64,000 bases of DNA from Collimonas sp. OK607 (GTDB taxonomy: Bacteria > Pseudomonadota > Gammaproteobacteria > Burkholderiales > Burkholderiaceae_D), in the NCBI RefSeq assembly GCF_900111995.1, contig NZ_FOKF01000002.1, positions 186,001-250,000 on the forward strand, written 5' to 3'. This document shows, in pieces, positions 49,881-58,750 of this stretch. Below the pieces are notes generated by a model. It did no database searches. It saw only the letters and a list, made by a program, of their open reading frames with translations, and was not told the DNA's origin. Made by a program: the position numbers and the translations under genes. Position 1 is the stretch's first letter; every line of letters begins with the position of its first letter.

Positions 49881-52199
49881 TCAGGTCTGCGCAGTCAGCG
49901 TCGCCGGTTTCAGTTTCGATTCCAGCATTTTCCCTTTACGCGCCCGCTTGCCGATATGCGGCGCCAGTCCCGACGCCGACAGAGCAACCTGTTGCGCCTT
50001 GCCGCCACGGCCGATGCCGGTCACCAGCACGCCGCGCTGGCTGATCGGTTGTGCCGCCAGCAGTTTCTCGTTGCTCTCCAGTTCCATCAGGATCACACCG
50101 CGGCCGCCATTGCTGAGCGTTTTGCATTCATCCAGGCCGAACACCAGCAAGCGGCCCTTTTCCGACAGGCAGGCGATGGCGCTGGCGCCGCTAGTCAAAG
50201 CTTGTGGTGGCAAAGGCAGATCGCCTTCATCCAGCGTGACATACGATTTGCCAGCTTTCACCCGGCTCAGCATATCGCCGATCTTGGCGGTGAAGCCATA
50301 GCCGCCCGAGCTAGCCAGCAGCAACATCAAATCGGACGGGCCGGCAAAATAGTGCAGTATGCTGCTGCCGTTAGCCAGGTCGATCAGGGTAGTGATAGGC
50401 ACGCCGTCGCCGCGTGCGTTAGGCAAGCTAGCCACCGACACGGAGTAGATGCGGCCGTTGGAGCCGAAGGTCAGCAGGTTGTCGACGGTACGGCATTCGA
50501 ACGCACCGTACAACGCATCACCGGCTTTGAAGCCGAACTGGCTGGCATCATGGCCGTGGCCGGTACGTGCGCGTACCCAGCCCTTTTGAGAAATGATGAC
50601 AGTCACCGCTTCATCGACGATCCGGGTTTCCACTACGGCTTTTTCTGCTGCTTCGATCAGTGTGCGGCGGGCATCGCCGAACTGTTTCTGGTCGGCTTCG
50701 ATTTCCTTGATGACCAGGCGTTTCATCGATGCCGGATTGTCGAGTAGATCGACCAGAGTTGCTTTTTCATTGCGCAGTTCAGCCAGTTCCTGCTGGATCT
50801 TGATCGATTCCAGGCGCGCCAGCTGGCGCAAGCGGATTTCAAGAATATCTTCGGCCTGGCGGTCGGACAGGTTGAACGCTGTAATCAACGCCGGTTTCGG
50901 TTCGTCCGATTCGCGGATGATCTTGATGACCTTGTCGATATTCAGCAAGATCGCTTCGCGGCCTTCCAGGATATGGATACGGTCTTCGATCTTTTGCAGC
51001 TTGAATTTGGAGCGGCGGGTAATAGTGGTGAAACGGAAATCGATCCACTCGCGCAAGATCATGCCCAGACCCTTCTGGCGCGGACGGCCATCGCCGCCGA
51101 TCATCACCAGATTGATCGAGGCGCTGCTTTCCAGCGAGGTATGGGCCAACAGCATGTTGGTGAATTCGGTCTGGTCCAGGTTCTTCGATTTCGGCTCGAA
51201 CACCAGCCGCACCGGCGCATCGCGCCCCGATTCGTCGCGCACGGTATCGAGTACCGACAAGATGGACGTCTTGAGCGCGAGTTGTTCCGGCGTCAGGGTT
51301 TTCTTGCCAAGCTTGATTTTCGGATTGGTCAGCTCTTCGATTTCTTCCAGGATCTTTTGCGAGGAAGCACCAGGCGGCAATTCCGTGACTACGGCCTGCC
51401 ATTGGCCGCGCGCCAAGTCTTCGATTTTCCAGGTGGCGCGGACCTTGAGGCTGCCGCGTCCGCTTTCGTACATTTCCGAAATTGCGGTGGCAGAAGTAAT
51501 GATCTGGCCGCCGCCGGGGAAGTCCGGGCCGGGAATGATTTGCATCAATTCGGCATGGCTTAAACCCGGGTTGCGGATCAGGGCAACCGCCGCCTTGGCG
51601 ACTTCCTGCAAATTGTGCGATGGGATTTCGGTAGCGAGACCAACCGCAATACCGGAAGCGCCGTTCAGCAATACAAAGGGCAGACGCGCCGGCAGCAGCT
51701 TCGGTTCTTCGGTGGATCCATCGTAGTTGGGCTGGAAGTCGACTGTGCCCATGTCGATTTCTTCCAGCAGCAATCTGGCGATGGGCGTCAGGCGTGCCTC
51801 GGTGTAACGCATCGCCGCTGCTCCGTCGCCGTCGCGCGAACCGAAGTTACCCTGGCCGTCGACCAACGGATAACGCAGCGAGAAATCCTGGGTCATGCGC
51901 ACCAGGGCGTCATATACCGATTGATCCCCGTGCGGATGCAGCTTACCCAGTACATCGCCGACCACCAGCGCCGATTTGCGCGGCTTGGCGGCGGCGTTCA
52001 GGCCGAGTTCGCTCATCGCATACAGGATGCGGCGCTGTACCGGCTTCTGGCCGTCGGAAACGTCGGGCAGGGCGCGTCCCTTGACTACCGAAATGGCGTA
52101 GTCAAGGTAGGCGCGTTCAGCGAAGGTGGCAAGGGTTAAGGATTCAGCATCCGGGGTTGGTGCATCTGGTGTAGCAAACAGATCGTTTTGGTCGGTCAT
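49881..52199 (-). CDS. parC: DNA topoisomerase IV subunit A (ParC)
   Basis: A 772-residue subunit that cuts and rejoins DNA during decatenation of sister chromosomes. The catalytic Tyr132 is in [12 protein letters not shown], and the winged-helix region has [20 protein letters not shown] and [20 protein letters not shown]. At the quinolone-determining region the sequence is [12 protein letters not shown]: Gln93 stands where E. coli has Ser80, and Asp97 where E. coli has Glu84. The C-terminal beta-pinwheel follows ([11 protein letters not shown] is at the start of the core). It is the third gene in the order parE, lytic transglycosylase, parC, and ends next to a bidirectional terminator. Confidence 0.95.
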   Translation of the reverse strand: MTDQNDLFATPDAPTPDAESLTLATFAERAYLDYAISVVKGRALPDVSDGQKPVQRRILYAMSELGLNAAAKPRKSALVVGDVLGKLHPHGDQSVYDALVRMTQDFSLRYPLVDGQGNFGSRDGDGAAAMRYTEARLTPIARLLLEEIDMGTVDFQPNYDGSTEEPKLLPARLPFVLLNGASGIAVGLATEIPSHNLQEVAKAAVALIRNPGLSHAELMQIIPGPDFPGGGQIITSATAISEMYESGRGSLKVRATWKIEDLARGQWQAVVTELPPGASSQKILEEIEELTNPKIKLGKKTLTPEQLALKTSILSVLDTVRDESGRDAPVRLVFEPKSKNLDQTEFTNMLLAHTSLESSASINLVMIGGDGRPRQKGLGMILREWIDFRFTTITRRSKFKLQKIEDRIHILEGREAILLNIDKVIKIIRESDEPKPALITAFNLSDRQAEDILEIRLRQLARLESIKIQQELAELRNEKATLVDLLDNPASMKRLVIKEIEADQKQFGDARRTLIEAAEKAVVETRIVDEAVTVIISQKGWVRARTGHGHDASQFGFKAGDALYGAFECRTVDNLLTFGSNGRIYSVSVASLPNARGDGVPITTLIDLANGSSILHYFAGPSDLMLLLASSGGYGFTAKIGDMLSRVKAGKSYVTLDEGDLPLPPQALTSGASAIACLSEKGRLLVFGLDECKTLSNGGRGVILMELESNEKLLAAQPISQRGVLVTGIGRGGKAQQVALSASGLAPHIGKRARKGKMLESKLKPATLTAQT

Positions 52200-52224
52200 G
52201 TAGAGTCGGTGCTTATTTTGATAT

Positions 52225-53094
52225 TTATTCGATAAAAGGCGTTGCTGCTGCGGGTATTGCCGCAGCTGGCGAAATTGGCGTTGCGGCTACCGGCGGCATG
52301 TCTGCCGGCATGTTGCTGCGACCGGGAATTACCAGGCGGATGCGCTTCAGTCCGGCATTACTGCCGTCAACCTTGCTTTCGGCGGGCTGGTCAAATCCTG
52401 GTTTGTACAATTGATAAAATTGCCGCACCAGTTGTACATACATGCGTGTTTCAGGATACGGCGGCACCTTGTTATTGTACTTTTGTACGGCGCCTTCGCC
52501 GGCGTTGTAAGAGGCAATCACCAGCTCTTGCTGGGCCGGGTAGAGCTTCAGCAGATCGCGCAAGTAGCGGGCGCCCAGGCGGATATTGGTGCGTGGGTCG
52601 GTGAGCTTTTTCTCAACCGGTTTTTTGCTGTCGCCGGTCAAGCCATAGCGCTCGGCTGTGGCCGGCATGATTTGCATCAGGCCGATCGCGCCTTTCGGCG
52701 ACACGGCGGCGGGATTGAAGCCGGATTCAGCGGCCATCACAGCCTTTAGCAACGCTGGCTCCAGCGCAAATTCTTGCGCTGCCTGGTCCACCAGCGCTTC
52801 GTATTTTTTAAGATTCGGATGTTGCGACAGGTAGCGGAACAACGGACTGTTACGCACCTTCGGATCAAGTGGCTTGACACTGCCGGCAGCTAGCTGGGAT
52901 GAGTCGAAAAAGCCATCGCCGCGCATGAATAATTGATAACGGTTATCCAGTTTTTCGATCGAGAAATGTCCCATCCCATCCGCATCGATATAGCCGAAGA
53001 TATCCGCGCGCGCGCTGCCGACCGTGGTCAGTAGTGCGAACGTCAGGAGAGTACCTGTGAAAAGTCGGCTCAAATGATGGCGGAGTTGCTTCAT
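52225..53094 (-). CDS. Lytic transglycosylase with DUF4124-like N terminus
   Basis: A 289-residue exported enzyme starting at 53094 ([20 protein letters not shown], signal ending SARA). A short DUF4124-like region ([20 protein letters not shown]) precedes the lysozyme-like SLT domain. Catalytic Glu is in [20 protein letters not shown], followed by [31 protein letters not shown] and [12 protein letters not shown]. It cleaves peptidoglycan glycan strands with 1,6-anhydro formation. The proline/alanine-rich tail ends the protein. It is encoded between parE and parC, 25 bases before parC and 175 bases after parE. It could be exported for local wall opening, e.g. with envelope machines, but no partner is visible here. 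Confidence 0.9.
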   Translation of the reverse strand: MKQLRHHLSRLFTGTLLTFALLTTVGSARADIFGYIDADGMGHFSIEKLDNRYQLFMRGDGFFDSSQLAAGSVKPLDPKVRNSPLFRYLSQHPNLKKYEALVDQAAQEFALEPALLKAVMAAESGFNPAAVSPKGAIGLMQIMPATAERYGLTGDSKKPVEKKLTDPRTNIRLGARYLRDLLKLYPAQQELVIASYNAGEGAVQKYNNKVPPYPETRMYVQLVRQFYQLYKPGFDQPAESKVDGSNAGLKRIRLVIPGRSNMPADMPPVAATPISPAAAIPAAATPFIE

Positions 53095-53269
53095 TGTTAC
53101 TTTAAAGGATCGGAGCTGCGGGTAACCGGCAAGCTGAGTTGAGCTATAGAAGCGGTGATGCGTACAACTGCGCAGTATAGCCGCGTAAAACTCCGACCAT
53201 GATAATACGTTTTGCAGATCCTGATGGCTGGCGCCGGTAAAGGCGCCATAGTTGCCAAAGGAGAATTTT

Positions 53270-55261
53270 TTAAATATCCGCCTCGGCCTCATTGCCATGC
53301 TCTTCGATCCAGGCCCGGCGTGCCGCAGCTTCACCCTTGCCCATCAGCATATTGAAGCGGTTTTCCGACGCTTCCAGGTCGAAATTGCCGAGCAAGACCG
53401 GCAGTAACCTGCGGGTATCCGGATTCATCGTGGTTTCCCACAGTTGTTCGGCATTCATTTCGCCCAGGCCTTTGAAGCGGGAGATAGACCAGGCACTATC
53501 CTTGACGCCGTCCTTGCGCAATTTATCTTCGATGGCTTCCAGTTCGCCATCGTCCAGGGCGTAAATTTTCTGTGCCGGCTTCTTGCCGCGCGCCGGAGCG
53601 TCAACCCGGTATAGCGGCGGCCGGGCGATGCAGATATTGCCGCGGTCGATCAACTGCGGGAAGTGGCGGAAGAACAAGGTCAGCAGCAATACCTGGATGT
53701 GTGAGCCGTCGACGTCCGCATCGGACAGGATGCAGATCTTGCCGTAACGCAGGCCGCTGAAATCGATGGTGTCGGTTTTACTGTGAGGATCGACGCCGAT
53801 GGCAACTGCGATATCGTGGATTTCATTGTTGGCGAACAGTCGGTCGCGCTCGGTTTCCCAGGAGTTCAGCACCTTGCCGCGCAATGGCAGGATCGCCTGG
53901 AATTCCTTGTCGCGGCCCATTTTTGCGGAGCCGCCGGCGGAATCGCCCTCGACCAGGAACAGTTCATTGCGGGTGATGTCGCTGGATTCGCAATCAGTCA
54001 GTTTGCCAGGCAAGACGGCAACCCCGGAGGATTTCTTCTTTTCGACTTTTTGCGCCGAGCGCAGACGATTCTGGGCCTGCTTGATCACCAGGTCGGCCAG
54101 TTTCTTGCCGTATTCAACGTGCTGGTTCAGCCAAAGTTCCAGCGCCGGACGGGTATAGGTGGAGACCAGCCGCACCGCGTCGCGTGAATTCAAGCGTTCC
54201 TTGATCTGGCCCTGGAACTGCGGGTCCAGCACCTTGGCGGACAAGACGAAGGAGACGCGTGCAAACACGTCTTCCGGCAATAGCTTGACACCTTTGGGTA
54301 GCAGCGAGTGCATTTCAACAAAGCTTTTGACCGCGCCGAACAAGCCTTCGCGCAAGCCGGATTCATGGGTGCCGCCGGCTGAAGTCGGAATCAGGTTCAC
54401 GTAGGATTCGCGCACAATGGCGCCGTCCTCGGTCCAGGCGACGACCCAGGCCGCACCTTCGCCTTCGGCAAATCCTTCGGCGTCGGCATTGGCGTATTGC
54501 TCGCCTTCGAACAGAGGAATCAGCGGATCGGCATTGGAGGATTGCGCCAGCGACTCCATCAGATAGCCGCGCAAGCCTTGGTCGTATTGCCAGGTCTGGC
54601 TATCGCCGCTCTTGGCGTTCAACAGGGTGACTTTGACGCCAGGCAGCAGCACCGCCTTGGAGCGCAGCAAACGCTGCAATTCCGGCTGCGAGATGGCTGG
54701 CGAGTCGAAGTATTTGGGATTCGGCCAGGCGGTAACGCGGGTACCTGATTTCTTGCTGTCTTCGCGGCTGAGCGGTTGAGATTTCAGCTTTTCAATTACA
54801 TCGCCGTCGGCAAACACCATGTGATGCATGCCGCCTTCGCGCCAGACCGTGATTTCCAGCCGCGAGGAAAGGGCGTTGGTGACCGAGACGCCGACTCCGT
54901 GCAAGCCGCCGGAAAACGAGTAGGCGCCGCCGCTGCCTTTGTCGAACTTGCCGCCGGCATGCAGACGGGTGAATACGATTTCTACCGTCGGTACTTTTTC
55001 TTCCGGATGCATGCCGACTGGAATGCCGCGGCCATCATCCTCGACACTGACGCTGCCGTCGGTATTCAGGGTGACCAGGATATTCTTGCAAAATCCGCCG
55101 AGAGCTTCGTCCGAGGCGTTGTCAATCACTTCCTGAATGATATGCAGCGGATTTTCGGTGCGGGTGTACATGCCCGGGCGTTGCTTGACCGGCTCCAGGC
55201 CCTTCAGTACACGGATCGATGATTCGCTATAGTCAGATTGCGGTGATTTTTTGGTTGCCAT
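53270..55261 (-). CDS. parE: DNA topoisomerase IV subunit B (ParE)
   Basis: A 663-residue ATPase subunit. GHKL site: EVIDNASDEALGGFCKNILV, DDGRGIPVGMHPEEKVPTVE and LHAGGKFDKGSGGAYSFSGG followed by LHGVGVSVTNALS; TOPRIM domain: LVEGDSAGGSAKMGRDKEFQ, LPLRGKVLNSWE and SDADVDGSHIQVLLLTLFFR. The end RFNMLMGKGEAAARRAWIEE is typical of ParE and separates it from GyrB. The start at 55261 is preceded by a weak site. Pairs with ParC, encoded two genes downstream. Confidence 0.95.
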   Translation of the reverse strand: MATKKSPQSDYSESSIRVLKGLEPVKQRPGMYTRTENPLHIIQEVIDNASDEALGGFCKNILVTLNTDGSVSVEDDGRGIPVGMHPEEKVPTVEIVFTRLHAGGKFDKGSGGAYSFSGGLHGVGVSVTNALSSRLEITVWREGGMHHMVFADGDVIEKLKSQPLSREDSKKSGTRVTAWPNPKYFDSPAISQPELQRLLRSKAVLLPGVKVTLLNAKSGDSQTWQYDQGLRGYLMESLAQSSNADPLIPLFEGEQYANADAEGFAEGEGAAWVVAWTEDGAIVRESYVNLIPTSAGGTHESGLREGLFGAVKSFVEMHSLLPKGVKLLPEDVFARVSFVLSAKVLDPQFQGQIKERLNSRDAVRLVSTYTRPALELWLNQHVEYGKKLADLVIKQAQNRLRSAQKVEKKKSSGVAVLPGKLTDCESSDITRNELFLVEGDSAGGSAKMGRDKEFQAILPLRGKVLNSWETERDRLFANNEIHDIAVAIGVDPHSKTDTIDFSGLRYGKICILSDADVDGSHIQVLLLTLFFRHFPQLIDRGNICIARPPLYRVDAPARGKKPAQKIYALDDGELEAIEDKLRKDGVKDSAWSISRFKGLGEMNAEQLWETTMNPDTRRLLPVLLGNFDLEASENRFNMLMGKGEAAARRAWIEEHGNEAEADI

Positions 55262-55615
55262 TCAGTTGTGATGAGTTAAATGTGAATTGTTGTTGGTTTT
55301 TAAACTAATTTGCGACGCTTTTGCAACGCATTGTCAATTGAGGAAGAGATTACTCGTTATTATCCTTGCGCATTCTAATGAAAAAGCGCTTCGCTTGCGC
55401 AGGCAAGATGCGGTAAAAGAAATATCAGCCACAGGCGTTCAGGATGAATTTCTTATTTAATCGTGTATTAAGCGTCCATTAAGCGCCTATTTAATTGATG
55501 CACAGCAACAAAATGTTGTTGTTTTGCACAGTATATTGATAAAAACAAAAGTTAAATAAAGACACTGTTATCATATTTTCGCTCGCGTTCGAATAGCAGG
55601 GGAGGGCATAAAAAA
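55262..55615. other. AT-rich intergenic region between parE and the receiver-like gene
   Basis: 354 bases without a gene, more AT-rich than its surroundings. It should hold the parE promoter (minus strand) and the promoter of the receiver-like gene. A 12-base imperfect direct repeat is present (TATTAAGCGTCC near 55466 and CATTAAGCGCCT right after it). No hairpin terminator and no further coding frame were seen. Confidence 0.6.
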
Positions 55616-56455
55616 ATGAAAAATCATAACGCACCATTCGCCATCAGATTCATCGGGTTTTCCGCGCGTGAAATCAATATTTTCGACGCCACTTTTTCGG
55701 TCGAGCAAAACCGCGAGAAACAGTATTACCGCTTGTCCGAAGATAGCCTGCAGGAGCCGGACCTGTATCTGGTGAACGCCGACGACCTGAAAGCCCTGGC
55801 GATCCTGGCTGACATGGAACCCAATAATCTGCGGCCAGCGTTGCTGGTCGGCGCACCCCATGTGGAATTGCCGTTTGCCACTGTCGAGCGGCCGATACGC
55901 TGGTTGAAACTGTTCAGCGCGCTGGATACCTTGATTGAGCGGCGTTTGATCATGCTGGCAAAGCAAGATTCCGCTGACGGCGCATTGCACAACAGCGTGC
56001 CGGAACGTCGGCGGCGCGAGCGTCTGGATCTGGATTTGACCGATCCGCTTGAATATGAGCGCATGCGCAGCAGAGCGCCGCAGAGCGATCGTATCCTGGT
56101 GATCGATGAACAATCGACGTTTCGCGATGATTTGTCAGTCGCCATGGCGCACTATGTGGTGCCGGTCGAGTGGGTCGGCACTGCCGAGGCGGCGGCGGAG
56201 GTTTACACCCAGCTAAGTATCTCGGTGGTGCTGATCAATCCACAGCTGGAGCAGTTTGATCCCTATGATTTGTGCAGCACTATCAAACAACAGCACGACA
56301 ACACCAGAGTTGCGGTTATTTTCCTGATCGATAAAGACTTCTCCTACGATCACGTGCGGGCACGGCAGGTTGAATGCGACGGTTTCCTGAGTCGGCATCT
56401 GGAGCAGCCGCAGATATTGCTGGCGCTCGGGAAATTCTTGTCGTTGCGTCGTTGA
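55616..56455 (+). CDS. Double pseudo-receiver-domain protein
   Basis: A 279-residue protein. The second half (residues 155-279) has a receiver-like fold: an acidic start (DRILVIDEQSTFRDDL, with Asp164/Glu165), a strand ISVVLINPQLEQFDPYDL in which Asn208 stands at the phosphoacceptor site, VAVIFLIDKDFSYDHVRARQ, and GFLSRHLEQP with Arg-His in place of the usual Lys-Pro. The first half (residues 8-110) has the same alternation (PDLYLVNADDLKALAILADM, PALLVGA, RPIRWLKLFSALDTL) and looks like a second, more degenerate receiver. No output domain and no kinase nearby. It probably acts as a non-phosphorylated partner protein. The two halves are joined by a basic linker (PERRRRERL). Confidence 0.6.
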   Translation: MKNHNAPFAIRFIGFSAREINIFDATFSVEQNREKQYYRLSEDSLQEPDLYLVNADDLKALAILADMEPNNLRPALLVGAPHVELPFATVERPIRWLKLFSALDTLIERRLIMLAKQDSADGALHNSVPERRRRERLDLDLTDPLEYERMRSRAPQSDRILVIDEQSTFRDDLSVAMAHYVVPVEWVGTAEAAAEVYTQLSISVVLINPQLEQFDPYDLCSTIKQQHDNTRVAVIFLIDKDFSYDHVRARQVECDGFLSRHLEQPQILLALGKFLSLRR

Positions 56456-56549
56456 AGCGACGCAACAGCAGCCCTCTAGCAGTAAAACGAACGCAAACAA
56501 CAACGTCTGCCGCCATCCCGCACCGGCTTCATTCGCCGGTAGTTGCCGC

Positions 56550-57719
56550 TTATTTACTTAACAGCCGCATGCCGCGTTCCAAGCCATCCATGGTCACCGG
56601 AAACATGCGGTTGCTCATCAACTGGCGGATCACTTCTACCGATTGGCGATATTGCCACAATCCTTCCGGTTCGGGATTGAGCCAGATGAACTTGGGGAAA
56701 GCCTTGGTGAATCGCTGCAGCCATTCGGCGCCGGCTTCTTCGTTTTTGTACTCGACGGAGCCGCCAGGCTGCAGGATTTCATAAGGGCTCATGGTGGCGT
56801 CGCCGACGAAGATCAGTTTGGTGTCCGGCGTGTACTTGCGCAAGATATCCCAGGTCGGGAAGCGCTCGGCATGGCGCCGCTGATTATTTTTCCAGACGTA
56901 ATCGTAGACGCAATTGTGAAAATAAAAGAACTCCATGTTCTTGAATTCGGTCTTGGCGGCAGAAAACAATTCTTCGGTGCGGGCAATATGGTCGTCCATG
57001 GTGCCGCCGACATCCAGCAGCATCAACACCTTGATATTGTTCTTGCGCTCGGGCCGCATCTTGATGTCGAGGTAGCCGGCATTGTTGGCGGTAGCGCGTA
57101 TGGTGTCGTCCAGCGCCAGCTCTTCCGCCAGGCCTTCACGCGCGAACTTGCGTAATCGCCGAAGGGCAATCTTGATGTTGCGTGTGCCCAGTTCAAGGTC
57201 GTCATCGTAATCGCGGTAAGCGCGCGCATCCCAGACTTTGACGGCGGTGCGATTGCCGCCGCTACCGCCAATGCGGATGCCTTCCGGATTGGTGCCGCCA
57301 TGGCCGAACGGCGAAGTGCCGCCGGTGCCGATCCATTTGCTGCCGCCTTCGTGCCGCTCTTTCTGTTCTTTAAGCAGCTCTTGCAGCCGGTCCATCAGTT
57401 TGTCGTAGCCGAATTTCTCCAGCTGGGCCTGTTGTTCCGGCGTCAATTCGCGCTTGATACGCTGCATCAGCCATTCCAGCGGGATCTCGGCGTTTTTCTC
57501 GAACACCGTCTGGATGCCCTTGAAGTAACGCCCGAAAGCCTGGTCGAACTTGTCGAAATGGGCCTCGTCCTTGACCAGCGTGGTGCGCGCCAGATAATAA
57601 AAATTATCGAGCGTAGGCGTAATGACGTTGCGCTGCAAGGCCTCCAGCAAAATCAGGAATTCCTTAATCGACACCGGGATCTTGGCGTCTTTCAAGGTGA
57701 AGAAGAAATCAATCAGCAT
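56550..57719 (-). CDS. VWA-domain (CoxE-like) protein, MoxR partner
   Basis: A 389-residue protein of the CoxE-like VWA set. Residues 1-115 form a helical N-terminal region (IPVSIKEFLILLEALQRNVI), followed by a Gly-rich segment (GGSKWIGTGGTSPFGHGGTN) and the VWA fold. The metal-binding motif reads LLDVGGTMDDHIART: the canonical DxSxS is D-V-G-G-T, with a Gly at the first Ser position. This variant is found in this subset. Later segments DATMSPYEILQPGG and RFTKAFPKFIWLNPEPEGLW match the family. It follows the MoxR ATPase gene by 34 bases and is a likely chaperone pair for metal insertion or complex assembly. The client is unknown. Confidence 0.88.
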   Translation of the reverse strand: MLIDFFFTLKDAKIPVSIKEFLILLEALQRNVITPTLDNFYYLARTTLVKDEAHFDKFDQAFGRYFKGIQTVFEKNAEIPLEWLMQRIKRELTPEQQAQLEKFGYDKLMDRLQELLKEQKERHEGGSKWIGTGGTSPFGHGGTNPEGIRIGGSGGNRTAVKVWDARAYRDYDDDLELGTRNIKIALRRLRKFAREGLAEELALDDTIRATANNAGYLDIKMRPERKNNIKVLMLLDVGGTMDDHIARTEELFSAAKTEFKNMEFFYFHNCVYDYVWKNNQRRHAERFPTWDILRKYTPDTKLIFVGDATMSPYEILQPGGSVEYKNEEAGAEWLQRFTKAFPKFIWLNPEPEGLWQYRQSVEVIRQLMSNRMFPVTMDGLERGMRLLSK

Positions 57720-57753
57720 GGCGTGCTTTGCTTATAACCGTTATCTATCGCAT

Positions 57754-58608
57754 TTATCTATTTTTCCTGGCCATGAATACCAGGCGTTCAAACAGGTGCA
57801 CATCTTGCTCGTTTTTGAGCAAGGCGCCATGCAGCGGCGGCACCACGGCCTTGGCGTCGCTGCTGTGCAGTGCTTCCGGTGGAATGTCTTCTGCCAGCAA
57901 CAGCTTGAGCCAGTCCAGCAGTTCCGACGTCGATGGTTTCTTTTTCAATCCCGCCACGTCGCGTACCTGGTAGAAGGTTTCCAGGGCCTGCGCCAGCATG
58001 TCTTTTTTCAGGTTCGGGAAATGGACGTTGACGATATCCTGCATGGTCGCCTTGTCCGGAAACTTGATGTAATGGAAGAAGCAGCGCCGCAGGAAAGCGT
58101 CCGGCAATTCTTTCTCGTTATTCGAGGTAATGATGACCAGCGGGCGGTGTCTGGCACGCACCATTTCACGTGTTTCATAAACGTAAAATTCCATGCGGTC
58201 GAGTTCGCGCAGCAAATCGTTGGGGAACTCAATGTCCGCTTTGTCGATCTCATCAATCAGCAACACCACCTGTTCGTCTGCGTTAAATGCTTGCCACAAG
58301 ACGCCTTTGACAATGTAGTTGTGAATGTCCTTGACCCTGGCGTCTCCCAGCTGCGAATCCCGCAGGCGCGATACTGCATCGTATTCGTACAAGCCTTGCT
58401 GGGCTTTTGTGGTCGATTTGATATGCCATTGCAGCAACGGCATGTTCAGAGCAGCAGCCACTTCTTCCGCCAGCATGGTCTTGCCGGTGCCCGGCTCACC
58501 CTTGATCAATAGTGGTCTTTGCAGTGTCAGTGCAGCATTGACGGCTAGTTTCAGGTCGTCGGTGGCGACGTAGCCGGGGGAACTTTCAAAACGTGTCTCT
58601 GGTCGCAT
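57754..58608 (-). CDS. MoxR-family AAA+ ATPase
   Basis: A 284-residue ATPase. The start at 58608 (MRPETRFESSPGYVATDDLK) matches the usual MoxR N terminus; there is no clear ribosome binding site and an upstream in-frame start (58683) adds a hydrophobic stretch that does not fit. Walker A (IKGEPGTGKTMLAEEVAAAL), Walker B (VVLLIDEIDKADIEFPNDLL), sensor 1 (LVIITSNNEKELPDAFLRRC) and the arginine finger are present. The gene precedes and likely shares a transcript with the VWA gene. MoxR/VWA pairs act together in protein maturation or stress handling. Confidence 0.92.
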   Translation of the reverse strand: MRPETRFESSPGYVATDDLKLAVNAALTLQRPLLIKGEPGTGKTMLAEEVAAALNMPLLQWHIKSTTKAQQGLYEYDAVSRLRDSQLGDARVKDIHNYIVKGVLWQAFNADEQVVLLIDEIDKADIEFPNDLLRELDRMEFYVYETREMVRARHRPLVIITSNNEKELPDAFLRRCFFHYIKFPDKATMQDIVNVHFPNLKKDMLAQALETFYQVRDVAGLKKKPSTSELLDWLKLLLAEDIPPEALHSSDAKAVVPPLHGALLKNEQDVHLFERLVFMARKNR

Positions 58609-58750
58609 TGTCGTTAGTGATGGGGAAGCAATTAGGAAATAAGTAAGTCTGAGTATAAACGAGATGGCCGATTGGCTGGCCAAACTCAGAATCAGAAGGG
58701 TTGTCTTGATGATCAGACGACCACATCCTCACTGTTATAAAGAATAGCCA

